Positions 22,701-33,502 of a stretch of 64,000 bases of DNA are shown here, piece by piece. The first letter of the stretch is position 1. Every line of letters starts with the position of its first letter. The DNA lies in assembly GCA_015499995.1 (NCBI GenBank), contig JADNRV010000164.1, positions 49,659 through 113,658 of the forward strand, written 5' to 3'. Origin of the DNA: Flammula alnicola. Lineage: Eukaryota; Basidiomycota; Agaricomycetes; Agaricales; Strophariaceae. Under the pieces are notes generated by a model. It searched no databases and was not told where the DNA came from. It saw nothing but the letters and a program-made list of their open reading frames with translations. The position numbers and the translations under genes are program-made.

Positions 22701-23225
22701 AATGGGGTCCAGAGGCTGTCGTGATGCAGGTCGTCCTGAGGTCGATCATGCGCGGTGTCTGAAGGTATACGTATGTGATAGTTGAACGTTGAGATCTGGG
22801 ATGACCGATATCAAACGGGTATGCAGCTGCGTGCCTTTGGAGGGTCGCCGTTCTCAGTTGCTGGAGGATCGGAGAGATCGAGGCCGAGAATGGAGGTCTT
22901 TGTCCTACCGTGGACATGTTGAGTCAAAACGAAGGTGCAGAGGTCAATATGCCCTAGAGATCAACAAGGAGCTTAGAAACGAGCCTGTGTAATAGAACAA
23001 TGTTTGATCATCTTCATCGCCTTGAAGTCATGGACAACCGAGTGTCGAGCCAAGTCGACGTGCAAGAGAGGAATGGAGCTTCAAATCAAGCTCAAGGCAA
23101 AGGTAACTGTCCGTGCTCAAAGGTCAATCAAAGAGGTGCGAAATACAAATAGATTAATTGGAATACAATGATGTACAAATGGAAGAGACGATAACAGAAA
23201 GCGAAAACGAGTCCACAACTCCCAT
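22701..23225. other. Spacer between left arm and H2B
   Basis: Unique sequence with no convincing gene. Includes the H2B 3' flank. The inner end of the inverted repeat is near 22700, where identity to the right arm (25567) ends. Confidence 0.45.
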
Positions 23226-23881
<656 letters not shown>

Positions 23882-24177
23882 TTGATGTGAAGAGTAAGGT
23901 GATTATGTGGACGGGAGGGGCAGAAAGGGCTGGAGGTGGTGGTGGTGCGAAGGAAAGTTGGAAGAGTGAACACATTGACGGGCCTCTAGTATATATATCT
24001 ACACGTGACTTTGTCCTTGTTTGGTCGAAACGCGCTCAACGCGTCTTTGTTGATTCCCATGGCCCATCGTTTGGTCGCGCCCGGTATAAATACGGGACCA
24101 CACATCCTCTAACCTTCAGTTATTCCCATCAACACCACCACCAACACTCTTCGTTACCACCATCCAACCCCTACACA
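23882..24177. promoter_or_regulatory. Bidirectional H2B-H2A promoter
   Basis: A 296-bp intergenic stretch between divergent start codons. The H2A side has TATAAATA at 24085-24092. The H2B side has TATATATA at 23990-23997 (readable on either strand). A shared S-phase promoter is inferred from arrangement. Confidence 0.75.
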
Positions 24178-24779
24178 ATGTCTGGAAAAGTCAGCGGCAA
24201 ATCAAAGTCCGGCAAGGCTGCTGGTGGTGAGGCTACTGGCAAGTCTCAGTCACGCTCTGCCAAAGCCGGTCTCCAGTTCCCCGTCGGTCGTGTTCACCGT
24301 CTCCTTAAGAGGGGCAACTACGCTCAGCGCGTCGGTGCTGGTGCCCCAGGTCCGTCCTTTCCTTTCCGTCTCTGTCTTTATTGTCTTATCTGACGCGCCT
24401 TTTCATGTTAGTTTACCTCGCTGCCGTCCTCGAATACCTTGCGGCTGAGATCCTCGAACTGGCTGGCAACGCCGCCCGTGATAACAAGAAGCACCGTATT
24501 GTGCCCCGTCATCTCCAACTCGCCATCCGTAACGATGAAGAGTGCGTCTTTCTCTTGTTTCCTTTCCGCCATCTACTGACCTCGGTGTTTCATCTCACAG
24601 ACTGGGCAAACTCCTCGGTGACGTCGTCATCTCACAGGGTGGTGTCGGTGCGTTTTTTATCTTATCTCTTCATCACTTTAAGATCGCTGACTACCTTGCC
24701 TTGCTCAGTACCCCACATCGCCCCCGAACTACTGCCAACAAAGACAGGAAAGGGCAAGAAGGAGAGCCAGGAGGCTTGA
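24178..24779 (+). CDS. Histone H2A
   Basis: Core histone H2A. Four exons: 24178-24349, 24412-24541, 24601-24647 and 24709-24779 (420 nt, 139 residues), all with GT-AG introns. The protein reads [18 protein letters not shown], then [80 protein letters not shown] and [15 protein letters not shown]. It ends KKESQEA, giving the SQE motif phosphorylated at DNA breaks in fungal H2A (family knowledge). No lesion is seen. It is probably the partner of the divergent H2B for H2A-H2B dimer supply. Confidence 0.96.
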
Positions 24780-25129
24780 TTTTTCTCTGGGTCTTTTCGT
24801 TTGCTTATTTTATTTGTTTTCTTTCTCATTTGTATATTCATGTAACATTAGTTATACCTTACGCTCGGCTTTATTTAAAGGCATCTAGTGGGATGGTTGA
24901 ACATCTGTCTGATTTGAGACATTTTATTGATTTCAGGCTGCTTCCTTTTGGTTTCGACGTACTCCATCTTCGTTGTTCGTCATGCTGCGCCCTCAGGCCT
25001 CCTTGACAGTGGTCACTGTAATCAACGGCGGTCAACGGCGTATTAATCTCAATGAGCGCGTCGCACTCACGTGCCTCCTCTGACCATCGTCGGCTTCGGG
25101 CTTATAATCAAACCTGCATCGCCGACGAT
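24780..25129. other. H2A 3' flank and spacer
   Basis: Pyrimidine- and T-rich 3' UTR-like sequence to about 24870, then unique DNA without a gene. Confidence 0.45.
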
Positions 25130-26150
25130 GTCCAAGGACTGAGGGACAAGTTGTAGCTGGCGGGCCGCAGTCCATATACCAGTAAGTAACGACTTACCGA
25201 GTCTAAGTAGTACTATCAACGGGCTGATTTCCTTCTGCACTTACCAGGACACCGAGCGGTTATGATGCATTGATACGAAACTCGAAGGACTCGGAGGCAG
25301 ACATCTGGTAGGATAACAAACAGCCTTGACCAGTGACGGAACCCACGACCTCGAATGGAAATGTGAAGCAAGCCCTTGAATAACTCGTATGCGTATTGCG
25401 TAAAATGTAATTGCCATGGACGTCCGGAAAGAGAAAAACTACTCTTTACAGCGTCGACAGCTCTCCACCCCAACCTCGTAGCCGGCTTCATTGAAACTGG
25501 ACAACGCACTTTGTCATGATATGCAGGTCGGTAGCCCCAGTGCTACTGCCTTCACTTCGGCTTCTACCTCGACTTTGCATTATCCATCAACGCGCATACC
25601 CTTCGTCTGAGCAACCATCTCGTCGACCAGAACCCCAAGGTGATCGAAGGGCCCTCTCGATAGGATACCCGAAACAGTGGGTGCATTATCTTTGAATGAA
25701 GACGAACGACGCTGGAATAAATTTGATGCTGGCAGTGAAGTACGGGTCCGGAAAAGGAGGGAGGTGGGCATGCTCATCCCATGAACTGAACGTGCTCAGC
25801 TCAGTGACAACGCTATCCAGCGCATTAGCTTCAACGTCAGCCTATACCGCCATCGACTTGGCGCCATCGACCTGGACACGCATATACTCTTCCTGTGACT
25901 CGTCTCCCAGCCAATCATGCCGCAACGCCACCCGTCTCCCATAATACCTAATGAACCTAAATAACGGGATGCTGCGCGGCGGGTCTCTACTGCCTCGAGT
26001 TTTGCCTTCGCCTGGTTTCCTCTCGAGTCATATGTAAGTGCCCGTACTCTTCTGCAGCTCAATTGCTCTGACGTATCCACTCGCAGGCAGCCATTGCGAG
26101 ACTCCAACTTGAAAGGCCTCAATGCACGCCCAAAGTTCCATTGTGCCATC
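25130..26150. repeat. Dispersed repeat, copy inside right arm and spacer
   Basis: Colinear, same-strand similarity to 38947-39860: shared stretches include ATATACCAGTAAG..ACGACTTACCGAGTCTA, GATTTCCTTCTG, ACCAGGACACCGAGC, GGATAACAAAC.GCCTTGAC, ACCTCGAATTG, CCCAAGGTGATC, CCTAATGAACCTAA, GTAAGTGCCC.TACTCTT and TATCCACT.GCAGGCAG. Only the 25567-26150 part is also found (inverted) in the left arm at about 22080-22700. Confidence 0.7.
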
Positions 26151-26276
26151 GCATTGGAAGAGCGGCTCGACCAACGCGAAGTCTCCTAGGGACTTTCCAG
26201 GCCGTATTTTTGCCAGAGAAATGGAGTGGCTCAGCCGTGGTGCTATGCCTCCAGGCATGATCAACTCAAACGTCAC
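26028..26276 (-). CDS. Unknown ORF C, right copy
   Basis: 82-codon frame MTFELIMPGGIAPRLSH.., SLAKIRPGKSLGDFALVEPL, QWLPASGYVRAIELQKSTG; closely related to the left copy but without its 5' length differences. The adjoining frame further along the minus strand reads DWLGDESQEEYMRVQVDGAK. Gene-like, function unknown. Confidence 0.4.
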   Translation of the reverse strand: MTFELIMPGGIAPRLSHSISLAKIRPGKSLGDFALVEPLFQCDGTMELWACIEAFQVGVSQWLPASGYVRAIELQKSTGTYI

Positions 26277-26613
26277 TCAGACCCCGTCGGTCTAATCGAT
26301 AACGACTTCCACCCCCGCGACGCCGGAGAAAGGAGATATTCGCCTTGTATTATTTCTGGGGGATTCTTGGAAAGGAAATGCAAAGCGAGCGGACCCCAGA
26401 TCTCGGCCGCCGCAGGACCTACATCGTATCCACACCGTACACCGCCCCTCCCGGCCCTGGGCGCTCCTTTATCCAACAAACCGGGCTTATCCTGCCCACA
26501 AGTTGTGTTATTCAAGACTCGCCCACAGTCGTTTTTGAAAGTGGCTGACTGCTGGCCGGGTATTATGAAACTGCCCGTTACTTCTAGAATGGTCGTCAGC
26601 CACTCCGCAGGCA

Positions 26614-26620
26614 TATAAAA
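26614..26620 (+). promoter_or_regulatory. TATA box upstream of ORF A, right copy
   Basis: TATAAAA followed by a CT- and CA-rich leader (CTCTCTTGCTCTCAAACCACC near 26640). The same arrangement is conserved in the left arm in the opposite orientation. Confidence 0.5.
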
Positions 26621-26758
26621 GCCTCCCCTTGCTCCTCGTCTCTCTTGCTCTCAAACCACCACCATCTCCCACTTCTTCTCTCAACTCTTATAAGCTTTAC
26701 TCGAACTTTAAAGCTAGCTACACTCGACGAGCTCTGTGCTAGCGCATCATCTTGATAT

Positions 26759-27036
26759 GTGTGGTGCTGTAGCTTCGTCTCTACCACCGCATCGACATGC
26801 GCATGGCTGGTGCTCGCCGTTATCGGTCAACTTCAGCCACCCCGCCTAGGCGATATTCCTCTCGTACGTCGACGCTCTTCATATATGTTCATGATATTCA
26901 AGTTTCACTTAGGTCTAGACTCTTCGTCTCTGTCCATGGTCGATCTGTACCATCTGTCTCTGCCACTCGCGTGCTCGACTGCAAACAAGTAATCGATTTA
27001 CTCGTCGATATGGTATGTTTCATGTCGAGTCATTAA
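26759..27036 (+). CDS. Conserved unknown ORF A, right copy (frame-shifted)
   Basis: The part after about 26860 (IQVSLRSRLFVSVHGRSVP, ATRVLDCKQVIDLLVDM) matches the left copy in the same phase. The first part (LGDIPLVRRRSSYMF) is one frame off because of an indel. Either the two segments are separate exons or this copy is decaying. Confidence 0.35.
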
Positions 27037-27243
27037 TTTCTTTGGCCACTAACCGGTAACTCGCCACCCATTAGACACCCACTCGCCGGTCAACGCTACG
27101 CATGTCGTCACAATCTCACCTTTCAACTAGGCTTCGAGCTCCTGAGCTTTCATTTCTCGCCTTGGACCACCAGCTATCCTGTTCATTTCTCCTCGGACGC
27201 TCGACAACGGCATAGTCGGGCTTATCTCTCATAGCAACTGCTT

Positions 27244-27450
27244 ATGGACCGGAGGCTGACATCATCTCGGTATTTATTATTTAATTATCCTCTCCTTCAC
27301 GACTCACGCAACACCTTCAGCGCCCTCCGTCTCTCAGATCTCTTTTCTCCCGCAACTCGACACCTCGAAAGAGCCATGCATAGCGATAGGGTGACCCAAT
27401 GTGGGGCACGTCGATCTTCCATGATTTTGCTTCGGCAACTTCAAAGATAA
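27244..27450 (+). CDS. Conserved unknown ORF B, right copy
   Basis: 68 codons, MDRRLTSSRYLLFNYPLL.. to ..MILLRQLQR; same length and phase as 20898-21104. Function unknown. Confidence 0.3.
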   Translation: MDRRLTSSRYLLFNYPLLHDSRNTFSALRLSDLFSPATRHLERAMHSDRVTQCGARRSSMILLRQLQR

Positions 27451-27659
27451 ACACCACTACCCTTCGACCCAGTACCTATCGCTATTGCCATGGCTCTGGT
27501 GACTTCCGTCGCCGCCGGGGTTGTCCACACCATACCACGCCATACCAAATCGCCAAAGGCGCGCAAAACCTCCTGGGAGACGGGTTACTGCAGATGTCGG
27601 TAGACCGTAGTAGGCCACTGGCAGTTGGCGGCGCGAGACGTTCCTCGCCTGGGGGCCTG

Positions 27660-28110
27660 CGCATCCTGGATGTTGGGATGCAAGGGTTTGCGACGACGAT
27701 TGACGACGGAACGTGCTCATACGATTCAGTGCTCACAGCCGACCTATTGCGGGCAAGCCCGTCGATAGCTCTCGCCTTCGCATACTTCCTCTTTGAGCGT
27801 CTGTCGTCGTCGTCCTAGTTACCCCGGTCGAGCGGGATTATCAAACCAACAACTGTCGATAGGCATATGTAAAGCGTAGATTAGCTGGGGGTTCGCGGTT
27901 GATCAGGAGTGGCGACCATTGCGAGGGGGAGCCTGGGGGAGCCTGCGTATCCTCAGGGTGCAAGGGTTCACGCGACGACGGCCGACGACAGAACGGCTCA
28001 TATGACTCAGTGCTCACAGTTGACCTATTGCGGCAAGCCCGTCGATAGCTCTCAATCTTCGCATACTTCCTCTATGAGCTGCAAGACTTCTGTCGTCGTC
28101 GTCGTTGGCA
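27660..28110. repeat. Tandem duplication, right arm
   Basis: Counterpart of the left-arm tandem pair: GTCGACGACG..GAGCACTG..GACCTATTGCGG appears at about 27690-27815 and again at about 27960-28105, in inverted order relative to the left arm. Confidence 0.6.
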
Positions 28111-28547
28111 CCTCGGGTTGGCATTACCTCTGGAAGACTGGAACCAACAACTGCCCAGGAGGGAGGAGTCAAAAAAGAAGAGATAGAGGGTCTACAAAGG
28201 CTTTAGTTATCCGCCATGTACATGTCGCAAGGTTCTCTATTGCCTTGAATGAGAGTATCAATAAGGTGCTTCAAGCAAAGCCGTTACTGGCTTTCGTCGT
28301 TGATGATACATACAGTCCCATTTCCTACAGGTCGGCCAGCTCGAAACTTTTTGTTGTTAGCCTCAGGTCAAATCTCGAGTTTTCTGGTTGGATATTTGGC
28401 GTGTTGCTACTATGGCATGCATAAAAATCACAAAAATCGAAATAATGGAACCGCGAAGCGAACTAAAAGGTAAGTAAGAAATCCAAAATCCAAAAGGAGG
28501 GATTGAAAAGGGTAAAAGAGCATATACTGTTTGAAGGCTAACTACTC
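28111..28547. other. Right-arm junction region
   Basis: Contains the two points where left-arm blocks are missing (near 28180-28325 and near 28420). The transition from the 19400-19460 homology directly to the 17745 homology at about 28420-28424 marks the indel that carries TPR paralog 2 on the other side. Confidence 0.5.
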
Positions 28548-29492
28548 TCACCATGAATCCCTTCGCAGCTCCTCAAGAATTTTCGCGATGTTGTCGTGAA
28601 GCTCTCCACTAGGAACTAGCTCCTGCGCCCCCAATGCAAGCCTCTCTGCCTCTTGCAAATCCGCCACTTGCCTGTTGACCCCATATCTCTCGCCAAGCAG
28701 GATAGCCAAGTTGTAGAGACACGATCCACGAACGGGGTCGTCCGCAGCGAGGTCGTTCAGTGCCTCCTGGTTGCACTGAATTGCAGCCAACAAATCCGAA
28801 TCGTCCGAAGATTGCTTCCCAACCTCCCGGTGGCGAATTTGATATGAGGAGCCCAAGTTGACGAGGCATTTTGCGCGGGTTACAGCGTCGTCGTTGTCGT
28901 TGGCGTACATGAGAACGGTCTTGAGATTCTGAATTCCGTCATCCAACCGGTCGGTCGTCTTCTCCAAATCACAGCGTGTCCAGCGCGCGATACCCATCTC
29001 GAGGAGGGCGCTGTTTCGGAGTTTTTCGGGAAGAGTGGTGTCCTCAAAGAGTTCCTTGTTAAGAACGAGGATGTGCTTAAATTCATCGGCGGATTTCGTC
29101 AGGCGATACGAATTGAGGTATGCTTGTGCGAGATTGGTGAAAAGGATAGGATAGCTAGAAGGCTGAGGCACGACGTTTGCCCAGAGGTTTCTGGCCTCTT
29201 CGTACAGGTCAATTACCCTCTTCAATTCATCCCTTGGTCGACCCCATTGCTCGTAGTGTGCCCAGAGAGCGACTGCGTAGTTAATGAGGGTGGCTGCGAG
29301 GTTCTCGTGGTTGCTTTGTCGACGCAAGTCAAGGGCCAACTGAAAGTTCTGCAGGGCAATATCAAGGTCTGGTATTTGGCGTGATGTCTGGTACTGCGCA
29401 TATGCGGCCTTGGCTTCTTCGTAGGGAGCGTCCGAGGGATCAGGAGGCCAGAAGAAATCGATAGTGTTGCGTATGACACCCTTCAGACCCAT
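28548..29492 (-). CDS. TPR-repeat protein, right-arm copy 1 (314 aa)
   Basis: Inverted-repeat partner of 16629-17603. Starts MGLKGVIRNTIDFFWPPDPS, lacking a few residues of the left N-terminus, and ends LEELRRDSW. TPR helices match throughout (LAATLINYAVALWAHYEQWG, DELKRVIDLYEEARNLWANV, LEMGIARWTRCDLEKTTDRL, CLYNLAILLGERYGVNRQVA). Differences are scattered and mostly conservative, with no stop or frameshift, so both copies look under constraint. TATAAATA at 29699-29706 (minus) is conserved. Function unknown; interaction scaffold inferred. Confidence 0.82.
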   Translation of the reverse strand: MGLKGVIRNTIDFFWPPDPSDAPYEEAKAAYAQYQTSRQIPDLDIALQNFQLALDLRRQSNHENLAATLINYAVALWAHYEQWGRPRDELKRVIDLYEEARNLWANVVPQPSSYPILFTNLAQAYLNSYRLTKSADEFKHILVLNKELFEDTTLPEKLRNSALLEMGIARWTRCDLEKTTDRLDDGIQNLKTVLMYANDNDDAVTRAKCLVNLGSSYQIRHREVGKQSSDDSDLLAAIQCNQEALNDLAADDPVRGSCLYNLAILLGERYGVNRQVADLQEAERLALGAQELVPSGELHDNIAKILEELRRDSW

Positions 29493-29944
29493 CTTGTCGA
29501 ATGTGACCCGAGGAAATATCTAGAATTAGAATTGAAACCGTGCGGACCGTCTCCAGCTGGAGTAGAGGTCAATTGCATCAAGGAATCCAACAAGAGAAAG
29601 ACAGACAGCTTACCTTAGGTCAGTGGACTTTGCGTTTAGTGTGGAGAAGGCGGAGGAGATTTATGAGCGGCGAGGTCAATCGACTCGGAATGTCAAGTTA
29701 TTTATACACTAATTCCTTGTTTTATTGACTTCGAAGCGCCGACAGGCAGAATGTTGCTGATTAGAGACATATGATGAAAACATGTCATTGCACAGCTGAG
29801 TAAAGGAGGATGTTTGCGGCATGGCGATAGAGTTCATTGGACATGTCATGATCGTGCAATGCAGAGCCCAAAAGTGTGTGCGCTAAATCATAAGAATACA
29901 TTGAAGGACCACTAAGGTAGATCTTCAGTTCAATGTGGCCTCCT

Positions 29945-30245
29945 CAAAGAATGAAATCAATACCATAAATGTTCTAATGGGCGCCTAAGCGTGAAGCACT
30001 ACGAATCGAAGAATGCATGTCAGACAGGATTTGTGATCGCATCGCAATGAGGCGAACACACCTCACAATTTGGAGTCATGAGGAGATCGAGTGCATCTCG
30101 AATGCTCGTGAATGAAATCAAATACCATAAATTGTGGGCGCCTAAGCATGAAGCGCTACGCATCTAATTGGCTGAAGAATGCATGTCAGATAGGATTTGT
30201 GATCGCATCGCAGTGAGGCAAACATACCTCACCATCTGGCGTAAT
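29945..30245. repeat. Tandem duplication of about 160 bp, right arm only
   Basis: AATGAAATCAA(A)TACCATAAAT..GGGCGCCTAAGC.TGAAG..GAAGAATGCATGTCAGA.AGGATTTGTGATCGCATCGCA.TGAGGC occurs starting near 29949 and again near 30112. The left arm has the segment once (about 16070-16170). It therefore arose after the arms separated. Confidence 0.7.
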
Positions 30246-30452
30246 GAGGAGTGCGAGTGCAGGTCGAATACTTTCAACGAGTTTTCGTTGTGGCCAATCA
30301 GGCGAAGTCCTGGGTGACACCGACTACGCGCAGTGATAGGCTTCAATATAAACGTGAAACATGCCCTTGCCTTTTGGTTTGCTTCCCATGCTACCTTGGA
30401 ACAACTTTCGGACGATCGCAAAATGTTGCTCTATAAGCAAGGGCCAATGACA

Positions 30453-30692
30453 TCACTTGTGAACTTGATGCATGCGCGTCTCTGACCATGCAACCTGGTC
30501 TGCAAGGCTCTTGAACGCAGGGGAGTAAACAACGTTGGAGCCTGAGGGTACGCCGACAATCTGATCGATGACCCAGTTTAACACATCCTGGACTAGCTCA
30601 AAGAGATACGAAACCCCGAGAATAGAAGTTCCATTATTGACAAATCCAGGAGACGCGTTTCGCGAATATCTGAAATGCCCTAAACAAAACAA
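30453..30692 (-). pseudogene. Conserved unknown ORF, right-arm copy (shorter)
   Basis: 79 codons, MFCLGHFRYSRNASPGFVNN, LFELVQDVLNWVIDQIVGVP, then diverging to an earlier stop than the 131-codon left copy. A truncated version of the same unknown protein. Confidence 0.4.
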
Positions 30693-30914
30693 AACAAAGT
30701 CGAAGCCTCAGAGAAGATTGGCCAGCTCCTAGGATGTATGTTGCACCCCCTTTTTCTCGTGTTTTTTCTTTCGCTGTGGGGGGTTTCGCGTTTGAAGTGT
30801 TGTCTTTTTCGAGAGTGGCAGACGACAGCTAACCTTCTTTTACTTTCCCAGCATATAAGCATCCTGTGCTGTGCAACCTCTCCATCCTCCATCGCCCAGA
30901 AGGTCTTCAAGTGA

Positions 30915-31155
30915 AGGAAGGCCTCCGACCTCCGACCCGTGGCGTCTTCAAAACCGCCTACCAACGCAGCTCTGCGTAGAGAGCTTATCCGAAGTGGCAA
31001 AATCGGACCCGTTGGTATTTACAGACTGCAAGCAAAGGGTATCTTTAAGGTGTGTGTCGTGTTCCTTGCATCTCAGACAGACATTGATGCTTAATTTGTT
31101 TTAGATTGGAGAGATTATCGGTAGACGGAATCTCGTTGGCTACAAGCTCGATTAG
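30915..31155 (+). CDS. Two-exon unknown fragment (GKIGPVGIYRLQ)
   Basis: Exon about 30915-31049 reads KPPTNAALRRELIRSGKIGP then VGIYRLQAKGIFK, donor GTGTGT, acceptor TTTTAG, exon 31105-31155 IGEIIGRRNLVGYKLD, TAG. The splice join is clean and the sequence protein-like, but no ATG precedes it in frame; a stop lies at 30912-30914, so an upstream exon is needed. It begins just outside the right arm of the inverted repeat and may be a gene cut by that boundary. I do not recognise the family. Confidence 0.35.
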
Positions 31156-32097
31156 ATTACCCCCATGGATGCATAGTTGGTTAAGTACACCTTGTAAAGG
31201 GTTGGGAGGTGTTCCTGATATCCACCGTCGAGACCTATGGACCCAACGGGGTCCATAGCGGTGTTCCAAGGTCCATTCCTTCGTCGGGATGATAGAATCT
31301 GAACGCCAGATCCCTTCCAATGGATGTATCGATCGAGTATGTTGTGCCTGCTTTTTGTGATGGTGGGTGTTCGATGGGTTTGAAGTAGCGGCATCTCGTC
31401 AGTCGCCAAACGATGGCATCGCAAATCCAGCCAGTCCTCGCACGCATATACACCAGTGTGTTCCGATTAGGGTGATGTCAATGCGATGTTCAGCTACGTC
31501 CGACACGTTCGTAGGCCATGACGTAGATTGGGCCATGGCAGGGTCTGACGGCAGTGTAGATTTGGTGTGGATTGTCGACTGGGAGAGCACGACACACATT
31601 GATAGGCTGTGGAGCCCGGCCCAGCTATATTGTTCCGATCAAACGGTCCTCGGGATGATTCGGATGGTGAGCAAGGATGTTTGAACATTGTGTGAACTCT
31701 CTAAAGCTTTTTGTGATGGAAAGCAGCCATAAGATATCGTTGGCATGGTGTGAGTGTACTCCAAGGTTGTTGTTCTACTTTACATAAACCTTCCAAAGTC
31801 AGCATGCTGCTTGTGTTTGCATTTGCGTTCTGCATTCGCACCCATCTTACGAGATCTTACGACGTCTCATTCCTTCCCACCGTCGCATTTCTTCTTGTCA
31901 TCGATTGCCTCTCTAGATCTTAACTTCAAATTCCGTCACTCAGAGCCTTCGTAGGATTTCATCCTTGTTTGGGCTGGCACACCTCGCAATATTTTCAGAC
32001 ACAGAACACTCGATTTCCCCGTGGTCGTGAAATTTTCGTACGCTTTCTCCTTCCATATCTCGTTATCGTCGCTCATATTCTTTTCGAAATTTCTTTC
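31156..32097. other. Intergenic, about 0.9 kb
   Basis: Overlapping frames on both strands at 31.2-31.7 kb show no motif I can assign. The remainder is the 5' flank of the DUF3602 relic. Confidence 0.35.
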
Positions 32098-32850
32098 AGC
32101 AGTCCACAGGACGGAGAGGAATCGGCAACGTCCGCCAGGCCTCTCTGTCCCGCGACGCCCGACCAAGCTCCGGCCCAGACGCTCCCAGACGATTTCTCCG
32201 TCACCCGTCGCAGAGAACTCGTGGCCAATGCCAACTACATAGGTATGTCATCGCTGCGCTCTAGATCTTCATGTATTTTTTCTTGATCACTTATCTATTC
32301 CTCCTCTGAGGTTTTCTCAACCGGACCCAACCTGAGGTCGATGCAGCTGAGCAGGAAATCATCAAGGAGTACGCCGCCTCGCAGGCAGGTCCAATCATAT
32401 ATTCACTTCCGCCTTCGTTCCAGGATTTCACCTGACATCATTCATTCCTTCATAGCGCTCAAGCGGCGGTGGCGGGATCGGCAACATGAACCGCTCTCGC
32501 TCGCATGATCTCACCTCCACCCCCAAGTTGTCGACTGGCCGTTGTCGACTGGCCGTGGCAGAGTTGGCAATATCATACCATGCGGCGCCAGTGTCGCGGA
32601 ATCCATGGAAGAGGAACGCAGGCAACACATCCACCACACCACCGGATTGTGCGTTTTTTCTCAATACATCTCAGGTCCACGTTCTGAAATTCGTTTTACA
32701 GATACAGACACTGGCGCTGCGAACAGTAGCTCCACTCACGCGCGTGCTGTTCAGCATCATTCCCATCACGCGGCCGAGTTCGAGTCGACTGGGCGGGGCG
32801 GGGTGGACAACATCGTACACGAAAGATCGTTTCTTCGCCATAAGACATAA
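32098..32850 (+). pseudogene. DUF3602-type GRGGxGN repeat gene, apparently broken
   Basis: Fungal DUF3602 proteins carry repeated S-x-G-R-G-G-x-G-N motifs; their function is unknown. Here STGRRGIGNVRQASLSRD lies at about 32101, DDFSVTRRRELVANANYI at about 32187-32242, EVDAAEQEIIKEYAASQ at about 32336, SSGGGGIGNMNRSRS at about 32462, STGRGRVGNIIP at about 32542 and STGRGGVDNIV near 32780. The parts are in order, but the first and second lie in different frames without a plausible intron, and GTTGTCGACTGGCC is duplicated in tandem near 32525. This points to a frameshifted, decaying copy. Splicing might rescue some joins (an intron AGGT..TAG at 32392-32454 looks real). The last motif ends HERSFLRHKT, TAA at 32848-32850. 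Confidence 0.65.
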
Positions 32851-33502
32851 CCTCGCTCGCCTCTACTCCTGCCTCTTTACCGTCTCCTTCCTATCCCTAT
32901 CTTTGTATTCAAATTGGCAGTTGTCTGAAGTGCACTTCAGGGTGATAGTGATATCTCTCTGCGCTTTACTTATCTCAAATCCTTTAGCCTACGAATTCTA
33001 ACGTCGAAGACGCTCGCCCGCACATTTCTCCGAATCATTACAGGCATTATTTCATGAGATATTCATGTCAAGTCCATCAAGTATCAGTAATTGTAAACAC
33101 GGGGTAATTGGAGACGGCTTTCCGGGGTTCTCGCCATGCTGTACGTTCTCATTAGTTGCCTTCAGTTCATTCTCATCACCTCCGAGTACTTGCACCTGTA
33201 GATTATGGACCGGATTCTTGGACGCAATGGCCAGAGATATTCAAAGGAGCGTAGATATCCGATACTATATTCACAGCGCTACATACGCCCTACTGTACCC
33301 TAGCCCAACTTATCCTACTTTCCCCAACCACGTGCATCAAGGTCCTACTTTACTCTACTACGCTAGTGATTGAAAATGGAAGTTGCCGATAACCTAGCCC
33401 AGTCTCTCTATGCCAGTAGCGTCGTCGATGTCCCTCCGCTCGCACGTTGGCGCATAACACTGTCTTAATGCTGGGGTAAACTTCTTCAAAGACCAAGAGC
33501 GG
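32851..33502. other. Intergenic between DUF3602 relic and NLR gene
   Basis: Pyrimidine-rich. A 102-codon frame at 33065-33373 has no recognisable content. Includes 3' flanks of both neighbours. Confidence 0.35.

Larger units (their letters stand above)
25567..30715. repeat. Right arm of large inverted repeat
   Basis: Reverse complement of the left arm at 15440-22700, lacking the blocks with TPR paralog 2 and about 19470-20150. The inner boundary is near GACTTTG(T/C) at 25570 and the outer boundary near 30715, where the CTTC..GACT..TTTTGTTTTGTTTAGG similarity fades. Confidence 0.88.

Noticed and set aside
31235..31690. Possible receptor-like gene fragment on the minus strand
   Set aside because: Short tryptophan-containing frames vaguely recalled a pheromone receptor, but no conserved motif or membrane segments could be lined up.
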